A stretch of DNA of 64,000 nt from Companilactobacillus farciminis KCTC 3681 = DSM 20184 (GTDB lineage Bacteria; Bacillota; Bacilli; Lactobacillales; Lactobacillaceae), in assembly GCF_002706745.1 (NCBI RefSeq), contig NZ_CP017702.1:1426001-1490000 (forward strand), in the 5' to 3' direction. A program made the position numbers and the translations under genes. This document shows positions 1-9,587 of this stretch, in pieces. The notes below the pieces were generated by a model. It saw only the letters and a program-made list of their open reading frames with translations, was not told the origin of the DNA and did no database searches. Numbering within the stretch: position 1 is the first letter of the stretch; each line of letters begins with the position of its first letter.

Positions 1-371
1 CGATTGTATTCGACAATAAAGTCCTCGATCACGACAGATTCGGCCGTTGATAACAGTCCAATACTGATGGTACCGCTTTTTTCTGATGATGCTTGTTGGA
101 TTTGATCGGTCACATTGTTGATCAAGTCAAACATTTGGTGTGTAGCCTTTAGGAGGGATGTTCCTGCGTCAGTTAAATAAATCTTTTTACCCACGCTATA
201 AAACAATGGAGCTCCCACCACGCGTTCAATCTTTTTGATCTGTTGAGTCAAAGCCGGTTGCGTAATACCTAACATCTGAGCTGTTTTGGTATAACTCATG
301 TTCTTAGTCAACTCGTCAAAGTAATTTAAAGCTTTGGAACTAAAGACTCTTCTTGATTTTTCGTCCAGCAA
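1..371 (-). CDS. LysR-family transcriptional regulator, N-terminal part (cut by window edge)
   Basis: The reading frame runs off the left edge; about 124 residues are visible. I chose the TTG start at 371 because AGGAGG lies 8 nt upstream and no ATG fits. The N-terminus carries a LysR winged helix-turn-helix: residues about 8-65 include MSYTKTAQMLGITQPALTQQ, followed by the usual IKKIERVVGAPLF segment and a linker helix. From about residue 92 the start of the substrate-binding domain is seen (SGTISIGLLST). The ligand and target genes cannot be told from this fragment. It is followed by parC in the same orientation but separated by about 90 bp, so it is probably an independent unit. The family assignment is firm; the specific role is unknown. 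Confidence 0.85.
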   Translation of the reverse strand, partial: MLDEKSRRVFSSKALNYFDELTKNMSYTKTAQMLGITQPALTQQIKKIERVVGAPLFYSVGKKIYLTDAGTSLLKATHQMFDLINNVTDQIQQASSEKSGTISIGLLSTAESVVIEDFIVEYN

Positions 372-463
372 TAAAGAATCCTCCTAATTATTTGTCATAG
401 TAAAAATTAATATGTTCAATAAGATAATAATACTATATAACGTAAAACTATGCTGATTATATC

Positions 464-2905
464 CTATTTTTCTTCAACTTTTTTGACAAATCTAACAGGA
501 ATCCCATCAGTTTCCGGATCCATGATAAATGAACCATTAGAATAACGGTCGGTACTTTGGTGTCCAGCACGATCGATTTCAATTTCTTTGTTAATGTCAG
601 TAATGATTGAAATTGACTCGTCGTTTGAAATATTAGTTACTAATTGCACTCGATGTGGATTGCGTTTTAATTCACGTAACGTTAAGACACCACGACGGGC
701 ACGACTAGTTATAGGAATCTCTGACAACTTCATTTGCTTGTATGAACCACGTTGCGTCAATAAAGCAATTTTTTCATTTTCGTCAGTCGATAGGAAGTAT
801 CCAGCTAATTGATCATCAGCTTTTAGACTGACAAATTTAACCCCAATAGCTTTGCCACTAACTACCGGCACTTCAGAAACTGGAAAGGCTGAAGCATAAG
901 AGTGTTGCGTAAAGACATAAACTAAATCAGATGAATCGCTAGCTAAGTAATAGACGTTCATAACTCTAGCATCAGCTGACTTGATCTTGCAATACTTCGA
1001 AGCACGAGACTTATAAGTACGTCCCGGCAACAAGTCACTGAAAGCAACTTGTTTGATGTAGTTTTCATTTGTAGCAATTAAGAAATTGCCTGTTTCTTTC
1101 AAATCCTTAAAGACAAACGCTTTGAGAATCGACTCATCACTATCCAAACCAACCTGTTGAGACAAGTGCGAACCGGTATCCTTCCAACGACTATCTTCAA
1201 TTTCAAAAATTTGACGATAGATCAAATTACCCTTATCAGTAAAAATGAAGACATGATCAAGCGTGTTGACATTTTGATCGATGATTGGATAGTCTTCGTC
1301 TTTTAGACCATTGTCTTCTGGACTAGAAGCTTGATAAGAACGCAAACTACTACGTTTAACGTAACCATCATGACTAACTAATAGACGAACATCTTCACTG
1401 GCAACCATAACTGAAGTATCAACTTCGATTTCTTCGACCTTAGCCTCAATCTTAGTTCGACGCTTGTCAGCGTACGTATCACGGACGGTCAATAGTTCCT
1501 TTTTGATCACATTCATCAAAGTCTGATGATCATCGATAATTTTATTCAAAGAAGTGATCTGGTCATTTAACTCTTGGTCTTCTTTTTCAAGTTCAGTTAC
1601 ATCAGTATTAGTTAGACGATAAAGTTGCAAGGAAACGATAGCTTCTGCTTGTTCATCAGTAAATTTATAGGATTTAATCAAATTATTCTTGGCATCGGAT
1701 TTATTCTTGCTGCCACGAATCGTTTTGATAACTTTATCAAGAATCGACAAAGCTTTGATCAAACCTTCAACGATGTGCAAGCGTTTCTTCGCTTTACTTA
1801 GGTCAAATTGACTACGACGTAAAACGACGTCTTCTTGATGTTTGATGTATTCCTTCAAGATTTGAATCAAACCAACTTGTTGTGGCGACATATTAGCAAT
1901 AGCCACCATATTGAAGTTATATGAAACTTGCAGATCAGTATTTTTGAACAAATAATTCAAAATTCCGTTAGCATCGACGTCACGCTTCAATTCAACAACG
2001 ATCGATAAACCTTGACGGTCAGATTCGTCACGAACTTCAGCGATACCTTCGACCTTTTTAAGAACTCTGATTTCATCCATCTTTTTAACTAATTGAGCCT
2101 TGTTAACTTCATAAGGAATCTCGGTAATCACGATTTGCGATTTATGACCACGAATTTCTTGAATCGTTGTCTTAGAACGAAGAAAGACCTTGCCACGTCC
2201 AGTTTGATAAGCTTCTTTGATACCATCTTTTCCTTGTAAGATACCACCGGTTGGAAAGTCTGGTCCCTTAACGATCTTCATCAACTCATCCAAAGTAATA
2301 TCTGGATTGTCGATCATCTTGATCGTAGCATCGATAACTTCACCTAAGTTGTGTGGTGGAATCTCTGTCGCATAACCGGCAGAAATACCAGTTGCACCAT
2401 TAACTAAAAGATTAGGAAATCTAGCTGGTAAAACCTTTGGTTCTTTTTCAGTATCATCGAAATTCCACTCTTCATCGACAGTACCTTTGTTGATATCACG
2501 TAACATTTCCGTTGATATCTTGCTCAAGCGAGCTTCAGTATAACGCATGGCAGCTGGCGGATCTCCATCCATCGAACCATTGTTACCATGCATTTCAATT
2601 AGAGGTTCACGTAATTTCCAATCTTGTGAAAGACGCACCATGGCTTCATAAATTGAAGAGTCCCCGTGAGGGTGGAAATTACCCATGACGTTACCAACAC
2701 CTTTGGCAGACTTACGAAAGCCTTTGTCATACGTGTTGCCATCCAAAAACATTGAGTACAAGATTCTACGTTGAACTGGTTTCAAACCGTCTCGAATGTC
2801 AGGTAAAGCTCTTTCTTGAATAATTGATTTTGAATATCTCGCAAATCGATCTCCCATGATTTTTTCGAGCGAGATATCTTGAATTTTAGGAGAATTTTCA
2901 GTCAC
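464..2905 (-). CDS. parC: DNA topoisomerase IV subunit A
   Basis: Subunit A of topoisomerase IV, which decatenates daughter chromosomes by breaking and rejoining duplex DNA. At 813 residues it matches Gram-positive ParC. The catalytic tyrosine is Y122 in AAMRYTEARLS. The quinolone-determining region reads HPHGDSSIYEAM, with Ser83 and Glu87 at the positions usually mutated in resistance, so it looks wild type. The C-terminal third forms the beta-pinwheel wrapping domain. The start is GTG at 2905 behind AGGTGA. It lies 10 bp downstream of parE, so the two are co-transcribed. GyrA is the alternative, but the immediate partner parE and the plsY neighbourhood argue for ParC. Confidence 0.97.
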   Translation of the reverse strand: MTENSPKIQDISLEKIMGDRFARYSKSIIQERALPDIRDGLKPVQRRILYSMFLDGNTYDKGFRKSAKGVGNVMGNFHPHGDSSIYEAMVRLSQDWKLREPLIEMHGNNGSMDGDPPAAMRYTEARLSKISTEMLRDINKGTVDEEWNFDDTEKEPKVLPARFPNLLVNGATGISAGYATEIPPHNLGEVIDATIKMIDNPDITLDELMKIVKGPDFPTGGILQGKDGIKEAYQTGRGKVFLRSKTTIQEIRGHKSQIVITEIPYEVNKAQLVKKMDEIRVLKKVEGIAEVRDESDRQGLSIVVELKRDVDANGILNYLFKNTDLQVSYNFNMVAIANMSPQQVGLIQILKEYIKHQEDVVLRRSQFDLSKAKKRLHIVEGLIKALSILDKVIKTIRGSKNKSDAKNNLIKSYKFTDEQAEAIVSLQLYRLTNTDVTELEKEDQELNDQITSLNKIIDDHQTLMNVIKKELLTVRDTYADKRRTKIEAKVEEIEVDTSVMVASEDVRLLVSHDGYVKRSSLRSYQASSPEDNGLKDEDYPIIDQNVNTLDHVFIFTDKGNLIYRQIFEIEDSRWKDTGSHLSQQVGLDSDESILKAFVFKDLKETGNFLIATNENYIKQVAFSDLLPGRTYKSRASKYCKIKSADARVMNVYYLASDSSDLVYVFTQHSYASAFPVSEVPVVSGKAIGVKFVSLKADDQLAGYFLSTDENEKIALLTQRGSYKQMKLSEIPITSRARRGVLTLRELKRNPHRVQLVTNISNDESISIITDINKEIEIDRAGHQSTDRYSNGSFIMDPETDGIPVRFVKKVEEK

Positions 2906-2915
2906 TATTTATCAC

Positions 2916-4916
2916 CTATTCCTTATTCAATAAATCGTCAACGATTTTACTGTCGATTGGATCAGTTGCATCGACTTTTTCGAGGATATTGTCCCCTTCT
3001 TCAGTTCCGTTGAAGCGAACATTTTCTTCGATCCAATCACGACGTGGTTTAACTTTGTCACCCATTAAGGTAGTTACACGACGTTCAGCTAAAGCCGCAT
3101 CATCGATATTGACCCGAATCAAAATTCGATTAGCAGGGTCCATTGTCGTCTTCCAAAGTTGGTCGGCATTCATTTCACCCAAACCTTTGAATCGTTGCAA
3201 GTCGTAGCCTTTACCCATTTCTTTGATACCAGCTTTTAGTTCATCTGGAGTCCAAGCGTATTTAGTCTTAGTTTTGGCACCTTTACCTTTTTGCAAACGA
3301 TAAAGTGGCGACAAAGCAATATATACGTGACCTGATTCAACTAGTGGGCGCATGTAGCGATAGAAGAACGTTAACAACAAGATTTGAATGTGAGAACCAT
3401 CATCATCGGCATCGGTCATGATAATGATCTTGTCGTAATTTCTGTCTTCTAGCTTGAAGTCAGCTCCAACACCGGCACCGATCGTATAGATCATCGTATT
3501 GATCTCTTCATTTTTGTAGATATCTTCCAGCTTAGCTTTTTGAGTATTCAAAACCTTACCACGCAATGGCAAGATAGCTTGGAACTTTCTGTCTCGGCCT
3601 TGTTTAGCAGAACCACCGGCAGAATCACCCTCGACTAGGAACAATTCGTTTTTATCTGGATTCTTTGATTGAGCAGGTGTCAATTTACCAGACAACAAAC
3701 CATCAGTCTTCTTGTTCTTCTTGCCGCTACGAGTACTTTCTCGAGCTTTTCTAGCAGCATCCCTAGCTTCACGAGCTTTGAGAGCTTTTTTGACGAGCAT
3801 TTGTGCTTGCTCACCATTTTCCAATAAATAAAAGCTCATTTGTTCATAAACTAGTTGGTCAACAGCTGATCTTGCTTGAGGAGTACCAAGTTTTCCCTTA
3901 GTTTGACCTTCGAATTGCAAGATTTCTTCAGGGATACGTACCGAAATAATTGCTGATAGACCTTCACGAACATCGCTACCTTCAAGGTTCTTGCTATTTT
4001 CTTTTAATAGTCCGACCTTTCTTGCATAGTCGTTGAACGCTTTAGTCAAACCAGACTTCATTCCGGCCTCGTGCGTCCCACCATCAGCAGTACGAACATT
4101 ATTAACAAACGAGATGATATTTTCAGAATAACCGTCGTTATATTGACCGGAAAATTCGATTTCAATATCTGAATTAGTACCCTCTACGTAGAAAATTCCA
4201 CCAAGAGCATCTTTTCCTTCGTTGAGGTATTTAACAAATGATTGAATACCATCTTCGTAATGGAAAACTTCTTCCTTGTCTTCTTCACCACGTTTATCAG
4301 TGATAGTAAACTTAACACCTTTGAGTAGGAAGGCTGACTCACGAAGTCTTTCGGCTAAAGTATCGAAATTAAATTTGGTTGTTTGAAAAATCGTCTTATC
4401 AGGCTTGAAACTAATCGTTGTTCCACTGCCTTCTTTAGTTGAACCAGTCTTTTTCAAAGTTCCGACCGGATGGCCACCATTTTCAAAACGTTCTTCGTAA
4501 ACTTTGTGATCACGAACGACACGAACTGTCATCCATTCAGACAAGGCATTTACAACTGATGAACCTACACCGTGTAGACCACCAGACGTTTTGTAACTAT
4601 TTTCGGAGAACTTACCTCCGGCATGTAGAACCGTTAAGATAACTTCAATCGTTGGACGACCAGACGAATGCATTCCCGTTGGCATTCCTCGACCATGGTC
4701 AACGACAGTAATGCTACTATCTTTGTTGATAGTGACATTGATCTCCTTACCAAATCCTGATAGAGCTTCATCGACTGCGTTATCGACAATTTCATAGACC
4801 AAGTGATGTAATCCACGTGAATCTGTGGAACCAATGTACATACCAGGTCTTTTTCGTACAGCTTCTAATCCTTCAAGGATTTGAATTGACGAATCATCAT
4901 AAGATGATTTTGGCAT
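2916..4916 (-). CDS. parE: DNA topoisomerase IV subunit B (ATPase)
   Basis: ATPase subunit of topoisomerase IV, 666 residues. The N-terminal GHKL ATP-binding fold shows EIVDNAVDEA, DHGRGMP and GGLHGVG. The TOPRIM domain has LFLVEGDSAGGSAKQGRDR and the metal-binding DADDDGSHI, and the C-terminus carries QRFKGLGEMNADQLW. The ATG at 4916 is preceded by AAGGAA. It is transcribed divergently from plsY, an arrangement common in Firmicutes that helps distinguish it from gyrB. A candidate LexA box overlaps the -35 of its promoter. Confidence 0.97.
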   Translation of the reverse strand: MPKSSYDDSSIQILEGLEAVRKRPGMYIGSTDSRGLHHLVYEIVDNAVDEALSGFGKEINVTINKDSSITVVDHGRGMPTGMHSSGRPTIEVILTVLHAGGKFSENSYKTSGGLHGVGSSVVNALSEWMTVRVVRDHKVYEERFENGGHPVGTLKKTGSTKEGSGTTISFKPDKTIFQTTKFNFDTLAERLRESAFLLKGVKFTITDKRGEEDKEEVFHYEDGIQSFVKYLNEGKDALGGIFYVEGTNSDIEIEFSGQYNDGYSENIISFVNNVRTADGGTHEAGMKSGLTKAFNDYARKVGLLKENSKNLEGSDVREGLSAIISVRIPEEILQFEGQTKGKLGTPQARSAVDQLVYEQMSFYLLENGEQAQMLVKKALKAREARDAARKARESTRSGKKNKKTDGLLSGKLTPAQSKNPDKNELFLVEGDSAGGSAKQGRDRKFQAILPLRGKVLNTQKAKLEDIYKNEEINTMIYTIGAGVGADFKLEDRNYDKIIIMTDADDDGSHIQILLLTFFYRYMRPLVESGHVYIALSPLYRLQKGKGAKTKTKYAWTPDELKAGIKEMGKGYDLQRFKGLGEMNADQLWKTTMDPANRILIRVNIDDAALAERRVTTLMGDKVKPRRDWIEENVRFNGTEEGDNILEKVDATDPIDSKIVDDLLNKE

Positions 4917-4958
4917 TTATATCATTCCTTTTTCATTTACTACTGCAGTTATTTTAGT

Positions 4959-4995
4959 ATTATAACACTATTCACACTATACGAATATACGTTCG
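4959..4995 (-). promoter_or_regulatory. parE promoter with candidate LexA (SOS) box
   Basis: Reading on the minus strand, the -10 is TATAAT (4959-4964) and a weak -35 TATTCG (4982-4987) sits 17 bp away. Overlapping the -35 is CGAATATACGTTCG (4982-4995, plus-strand reading), one mismatch from the Gram-positive LexA consensus CGAAC-RNRY-GTTCG and embedded in the palindrome TACGAA-N6-TTCGTA. As I recall, parE-parC belongs to the LexA regulon in Bacillus subtilis, which makes this plausible. The binding itself is inferred. Confidence 0.6.
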
Positions 4996-5122
4996 TATTC
5001 AAGAGAAATCTTTTATTTTTGGCTAAAATAGTGGATAATGTCTAAGTTGGTATTTATAATTCTTTTAAAACACCATAGAATTACAATATACCAAAAAATA
5101 AAGCTGAGAGAGTGATTTTTTA

Positions 5123-5746
5123 ATGAAACTTCTCATTTGTGCCATTTTAGCCTATTTAATCGGCTCATTTCCAACTGCCTATCTAGTCGGAAAATTTTTC
5201 TTCCACAAAAATATTTTTGATTATGGTAGTGGTAACGTTGGAACCACAAATGCTTACCGGGTCTTCGGTAAATATGCCGGAACACTAGTTTTAATTATCG
5301 ATATTTTAAAGGGAACATTAGGAGCATTGATGCCTGTCTTCTTTGGACTTGATCATCATTGGGTTCTTTTCGTCGGAATCTGTGCCGTTATCGGCCACTG
5401 CTTCTCTATCTTCTTGAAATTCAGAGGTGGTAAAGCCGTCGCTACTAGTGCTGGTATTTTACTAGCTTACAATCCTTTGTTGTTTACGATTTGTTTTATC
5501 GTCTTAGCAACAATCGTTTACGTTACTAGCATGGTCAGTGTAGCTAGTTTAACAACCGTACTCTTCTTTACCGTCGCTTCGTTATTTTTGCACGATTGGA
5601 TCTTAACTACCGTCGCTGCTATTGTTACCGTCATTATTTATGTTCGTCACATTCCTAATATCAAGCGATTACTCAAAGGAAAAGAAAACCTCGTTCCAAT
5701 TGGTCTACAATACAAGAAACAACAAGCTAAGAAAAATCAAAAATAA
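5123..5746 (+). CDS. plsY: Acyl-phosphate:glycerol-3-phosphate acyltransferase
   Basis: Integral membrane enzyme that transfers an acyl group from acyl-phosphate to glycerol-3-phosphate, the first step of phospholipid synthesis in Gram-positives. At 207 residues, with several hydrophobic spans, it fits PlsY. The three loop motifs are visible: GSFPTAYLVGK near the N-terminus, GSGNVGTTNAYRVFG at about residues 36-50, and GHCFSIFLKFRGGKAVATSAG at about 91-111 (the last two Gly-rich and basic). It is divergent from parE and ends at a bidirectional terminator shared with the facing ABC exporter operon. Confidence 0.96.
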   Translation: MKLLICAILAYLIGSFPTAYLVGKFFFHKNIFDYGSGNVGTTNAYRVFGKYAGTLVLIIDILKGTLGALMPVFFGLDHHWVLFVGICAVIGHCFSIFLKFRGGKAVATSAGILLAYNPLLFTICFIVLATIVYVTSMVSVASLTTVLFFTVASLFLHDWILTTVAAIVTVIIYVRHIPNIKRLLKGKENLVPIGLQYKKQQAKKNQK

Positions 5747-5751
5747 TTCCA

Positions 5752-5798
5752 CAAAAAAGCAGGTCAAGAATTTAACTTCTCGACCTGCTCTTTTTTTT
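5752..5798. terminator. Bidirectional terminator between plsY and the ABC exporter operon
   Basis: AGCAGGTC and GACCTGCT form a stem (5758-5789) with flanking A6 and T8 runs, so it can stop transcription from both sides. The T-run overlaps the final codons of the ABC gene. Confidence 0.85.
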
Positions 5799-7578
5799 AA
5801 TTTGTGACCATTTGATCTTTATAAAGACCGGCATAAAAACCATCTTCTGCCAAAAGGGTTTGATGATTGCCTTGTTCAATAATATTTCCGTCTTTTAAGA
5901 CCACAATCTTGTCAGCATTTAAAATCGTCTTCAAACGGTGAGCAATAACAAAACTCGTCCGTCCTTGAATTACCCGATCCATTGCTGCTTGAATATTTGC
6001 TTCAGTAACTGTATCAACGTTAGAAGTTGCTTCATCCAAAATCAATAATTGTGGATTAGTCAAAATCGTTCTCGCAATTGACATCAGTTGCTTTTGTCCA
6101 GCTGAGAAAACACTCTGCTCATCTGAAACCTTTGTTTCATAGCCATCAGGTAAACTCATAATAAACTCATTGATGTTAGCTTGCTTAGCCGCATCGATTA
6201 CTCGATCCATTGAAGCGCTTGGATCACCATAACGAATGTTATCAGCAATCGTACCTGAAAATAGTTGCGGATCCTGCAAGACAATCCCGACGTTCTTACG
6301 CAACTTCTGCAAGTCGAATTGACGAATGTCCACGCCATCGATCGTAATAGCACCACTGTCGACGTCGTAGAAGCGATTCAATAAATTCATGACCGTAGTC
6401 TTACCTGAACCAGTTGGACCCACTAAAGCGACCATTTCGCCCTTGTGGACTGAAATAGACACGCCATGCAAGATTTCTTTTCCTGGTAAGTAACTGAAGT
6501 GTACATCATCGATCTGTAGTTCTTTTTTGATGCCGTCCAGCGACTTGCCATCTTTTGGTGCAATTTCATCAGGTTGGCTTCTTACCTCATCAACACGACG
6601 AGCTCCAGTGATAGCCAATTGAATCATACCGTACAAACTAGTTAAAGACATGATTGGTTGATAGTATTGCTGTGCGTAGTTAACGAAGACTACGACTAAG
6701 GCTAAAGCTGCTCCAGTCGACATCGTTCCGTTTAGAGCAAACCATGAACCAAAGAAAATAACGATTGCTGTGTTCAACAGTGACATCCCTTGCATCAAAG
6801 GATTTAAGACACCTGACCAAATTTGACCAGACATAGCCGATTTACGGACTGTTTGGTTGTGTTTCAAGAAGCCTTTAATCGAATCCTTTTGCAAGCCATT
6901 AGTAATAATGACCTTTTGGGCAGTAACTTGTTCGTTGATATAACCGTTCAAATTACCAATATCATCTTGTTGGTGGTTAACAGCTACGCCGGCTTTTTTC
7001 ATTACGAATCCCGCCACGATCAAAGCTACCGGTGTTGAAGCCATTGTGACCCAAGCCATCGTGACATTTTGGTTGAACATGACGATTAACAAACCGATAA
7101 ACTGCGCAACTGACAAGAAAATTTCAATCAAAGCTTGGTTCATCGCATTGAAGATGTTATCCAAGTCAGACGTATATCGAGCTAAGATGTCGCCATCGCT
7201 GTGAGAATCGAAATATTTAACTTGCATTCTTTGCATTTTTCTAAACATTCCCACACGCATAGTCCCAGTTGAAAAAGCCGTAATTCTAGCCAAGATCCAA
7301 CTGGCAATCAAAAGCGTTGATGCATCTCCAATGTATAGACTCAAGTAGATCCACAACGTCTTGTGAAAGCTTCCTAAACTGGCACTTCCACGAGTTGCTG
7401 CGTCAGTCCATTGTTGCAAGTAGGTCGTCAACTCTGAAACTGCTTTTCCTAAATAAGTTGGGGCAATAACGATACAGGCAGTCGAAATACCGATCAAAAT
7501 GGATGTCATTAAGAATCCAAACCAGTATTTTTTCAAATAATGCCAATAATATTTCCCAGCATTTTTCAAGTCACTCAT
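5797..7578 (-). CDS. ABC exporter subunit with the canonical ATPase residues (LmrD-like)
   Basis: Half-transporter of a heterodimeric type IV ABC exporter, 593 residues: six N-terminal membrane segments, then a nucleotide-binding domain. Walker A is GPTGSGKTT and Walker B LLILDEATS with the catalytic Glu. The H-loop is SFVIAHRL. Its signature is FSAGQKQLMS rather than LSGGQ, so the degenerate ATP site is built from this signature plus the partner's altered Walker B. It overlaps the upstream partner by one base (TAATG), indicating translational coupling. LmrCD, BmrCD and similar pairs export drugs; the substrate here is inferred only. The attenuator upstream of the operon supports an antibiotic-responsive role. 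Confidence 0.88.
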   Translation of the reverse strand: MSDLKNAGKYYWHYLKKYWFGFLMTSILIGISTACIVIAPTYLGKAVSELTTYLQQWTDAATRGSASLGSFHKTLWIYLSLYIGDASTLLIASWILARITAFSTGTMRVGMFRKMQRMQVKYFDSHSDGDILARYTSDLDNIFNAMNQALIEIFLSVAQFIGLLIVMFNQNVTMAWVTMASTPVALIVAGFVMKKAGVAVNHQQDDIGNLNGYINEQVTAQKVIITNGLQKDSIKGFLKHNQTVRKSAMSGQIWSGVLNPLMQGMSLLNTAIVIFFGSWFALNGTMSTGAALALVVVFVNYAQQYYQPIMSLTSLYGMIQLAITGARRVDEVRSQPDEIAPKDGKSLDGIKKELQIDDVHFSYLPGKEILHGVSISVHKGEMVALVGPTGSGKTTVMNLLNRFYDVDSGAITIDGVDIRQFDLQKLRKNVGIVLQDPQLFSGTIADNIRYGDPSASMDRVIDAAKQANINEFIMSLPDGYETKVSDEQSVFSAGQKQLMSIARTILTNPQLLILDEATSNVDTVTEANIQAAMDRVIQGRTSFVIAHRLKTILNADKIVVLKDGNIIEQGNHQTLLAEDGFYAGLYKDQMVTN

Positions 7579-9296
7579 TATTTTGCCCCCTCTCTAGCTT
7601 TTTGTGTCTTATAAATCTCCTGATAAACAGCATTGTCAGCTACTAACTGATGATGATTGCCATTACCAACTATTTTTCCATCATCCATTACTAAAATCTT
7701 GTCAGCACGAATAATTGAAGAGATCTTTTCGGCAATCACAACTGTCGTAGTGTGTTGCAAATCTTTATCCAATGCCTCTTGAACTAATTTTTCTGACTTA
7801 GCATCAAGTGCTGAGGTCGCATCGTCCAAAATCAAAATCTTCGGATTAGCAATGACTCCACGAGTAATAGAAAGACGTTGCTTTTGACCACCAGAGAAGT
7901 TAGATGAACGCTCTTCAACCGGTGCATCGTAAGTCTGTGGTAGACGTTCAATAAATTCAGATGCTTGAGCAATATTAGCAGCCCATTGCATTTGAGTAGC
8001 AGTCGCATCTTCTTTTACTTGACGCAAGTTAGCTGAAATCGTTCCAGAAAACATCGTTGAACGTTGTAAAACATAGGCAACCGTTTCACGAAGAGATTTT
8101 TCTGGCAATTGTTTGATATCAACTCCGCCAATTTTAATAACTCCAGAGTCCGGATCATACAACCGAGCAATCAATTGTGCCAAAGTAGTTTTACCTGAGC
8201 CAGTTGCTCCAACGATACCAATCATTTCACCAGCTTTAACTGTAAAAGAGATATCCTTTAGCGTTGGTTCGTCATCGCCCGGATAAGTGAAGCTTACGTG
8301 ATCAAACTCGATATCGCCAATAACAGGTTTATCGTCACCTTTTACGTAGTTCATGCTTGGAGTAGTAGCCATAACTTCTCCGATTCGTCCCAATGAGATG
8401 TTAGCTCTAGAAGCCGCAATCATTAAGAAACCACCGTTGATAACCGCAAACAAGATCTGCATCAAATATGAGATAAAACTAGTGATAGCTGCTAAATACG
8501 TTGGATGCGTCGTAACATTTTGTCCGACAATATAAATCGAGATAGCTACGGCAATGTTGGCGGTTAAAAAGAATGCCGGCATTAAAATAGCAAAATTATA
8601 ACCAATTTTAGCCGTAACTTTCGTCAATTTATCCGATACCTTAGAGAACTTAGCAATCTCATTAGGTTCTTGGACGAAAGACTTAACCACTCGAATACCC
8701 ATTAAATTCTCACGAGCTACAGTGTTGACGTCCTCAATATTTTGTTGAGTTTGACCAAAGTAGTCGCTCATCTTCTTGTATGAGTAAAAACTAACCCCCA
8801 AAACGATAATCATCATTCCAATCAAGACCCACCATTGTTGTGGCATCGTTACCATCGCTAAAATAAATGCTCCGATAAATAGCAATGGGATTCGACTGAT
8901 CTGTTGGAATCCAGCCATGACGATCTGTTGAACTTGATTAATATCATTAGTCATTCGGACAACTAAATTGGATGCTGAAAACTTCTCAACGTCCGCATAT
9001 GCAAATGACTGAACTTTACTATACAGATCAGCACGTAAATCAGTTGCTACACCTAAAGCGACGTGTGCTGAATAAATCGTATTGATAACACCAGCAATAA
9101 TACCGATGATTGCTAGACCTATCAAAAGGATTCCTTGTTGAAAAATAGTTGCTTTGTCTCCCTTTAAAATTGCATTCATAACAACTTGTAACAGTCTTGG
9201 TTGCCACAATGTCGCAAAAACTAAGGCAATGACTGAAATGACTGCAATATACGGGTCTTTTCGATAACGCTTAATATATGGGATCAATACTTTCAT
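7578..9296 (-). CDS. ABC exporter subunit with degenerate ATPase residues (LmrC-like)
   Basis: First gene of the exporter operon, 572 residues, six membrane segments plus a nucleotide-binding domain. Walker A is GATGSGKTT and the signature is the normal FSGGQKQRLS. Walker B ends in ILILDDATS, Asp replacing the catalytic Glu, and the H-loop reads VVIAEKIS, Glu replacing His. This is the expected pattern for the LmrC/BmrC-type partner in which one of the two ATP sites does not hydrolyse. The ATG follows AGGGAGG. Together with the next gene it probably forms a multidrug efflux pump in the membrane. Confidence 0.88.
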   Translation of the reverse strand: MKVLIPYIKRYRKDPYIAVISVIALVFATLWQPRLLQVVMNAILKGDKATIFQQGILLIGLAIIGIIAGVINTIYSAHVALGVATDLRADLYSKVQSFAYADVEKFSASNLVVRMTNDINQVQQIVMAGFQQISRIPLLFIGAFILAMVTMPQQWWVLIGMMIIVLGVSFYSYKKMSDYFGQTQQNIEDVNTVARENLMGIRVVKSFVQEPNEIAKFSKVSDKLTKVTAKIGYNFAILMPAFFLTANIAVAISIYIVGQNVTTHPTYLAAITSFISYLMQILFAVINGGFLMIAASRANISLGRIGEVMATTPSMNYVKGDDKPVIGDIEFDHVSFTYPGDDEPTLKDISFTVKAGEMIGIVGATGSGKTTLAQLIARLYDPDSGVIKIGGVDIKQLPEKSLRETVAYVLQRSTMFSGTISANLRQVKEDATATQMQWAANIAQASEFIERLPQTYDAPVEERSSNFSGGQKQRLSITRGVIANPKILILDDATSALDAKSEKLVQEALDKDLQHTTTVVIAEKISSIIRADKILVMDDGKIVGNGNHHQLVADNAVYQEIYKTQKAREGAK

Positions 9297-9326
9297 AAAT
9301 AACCTCCCTCATTCACTCATCCAGTT

Positions 9327-9394
9327 AAAAAAAACAAGACACTCAGTAGAAAAACTACTTAGCATCTTGTCTGGTACAAATCCTTGGACCCTCC
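9327..9394 (-). promoter_or_regulatory. Transcription attenuator in the leader of the ABC exporter operon
   Basis: Reading on the minus strand, the leader holds a GGAGGG (9389-9394), a six-codon reading frame, and a long hairpin (9334-9370; arms ACAAGATGCTAAGTAG and CTACTGAGTGTCTTGT, one mismatch, two G-U pairs) followed by U8. The terminator lies about 30 nt before the first gene of the operon, so most transcripts should stop there unless the hairpin is blocked. Ribosome-mediated attenuation with a leader peptide is known for bmrCD of B. subtilis. I see no obvious antiterminator. Confidence 0.72.
9359..9379 (-). CDS. Candidate leader peptide MYQTRC
   Basis: TTG start at 9379, nine nt after GGAGGG, encoding six residues and stopping with TAA inside the 5' arm of the terminator hairpin. 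A ribosome paused here would cover that arm. An alternative frame from ATT at 9381 encodes eight residues and also ends in the hairpin. The call rests on position and the ribosome binding site only. Confidence 0.4.
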   Translation of the reverse strand: MYQTRC

Positions 9395-9429
9395 GATGAA
9401 ACTTAAACTGAATGAAAACGTTAGTAGAA

Positions 9430-9458
9430 ATAGTACACTGAAATAATATTTTTATCAA
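9430..9458 (-). promoter_or_regulatory. Promoter of the ABC exporter operon
   Basis: On the minus strand TTGATA (9453-9458), 17 bp spacer, TACTAT (9430-9435). Transcription would start about 40 nt before the GGAGGG of the leader. Confidence 0.7.
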
Positions 9459-9587
9459 GAAAGATACATTATAAAAGTTAAAAATATTTTTAAATCATTA
9501 ATTTTTTTCGTAAATAAAGCTACTTTTATCCATTGTTACTGATAAAATGAAATTAAAGCGTTATCAATTCGGGGAGGGATTAAATAG

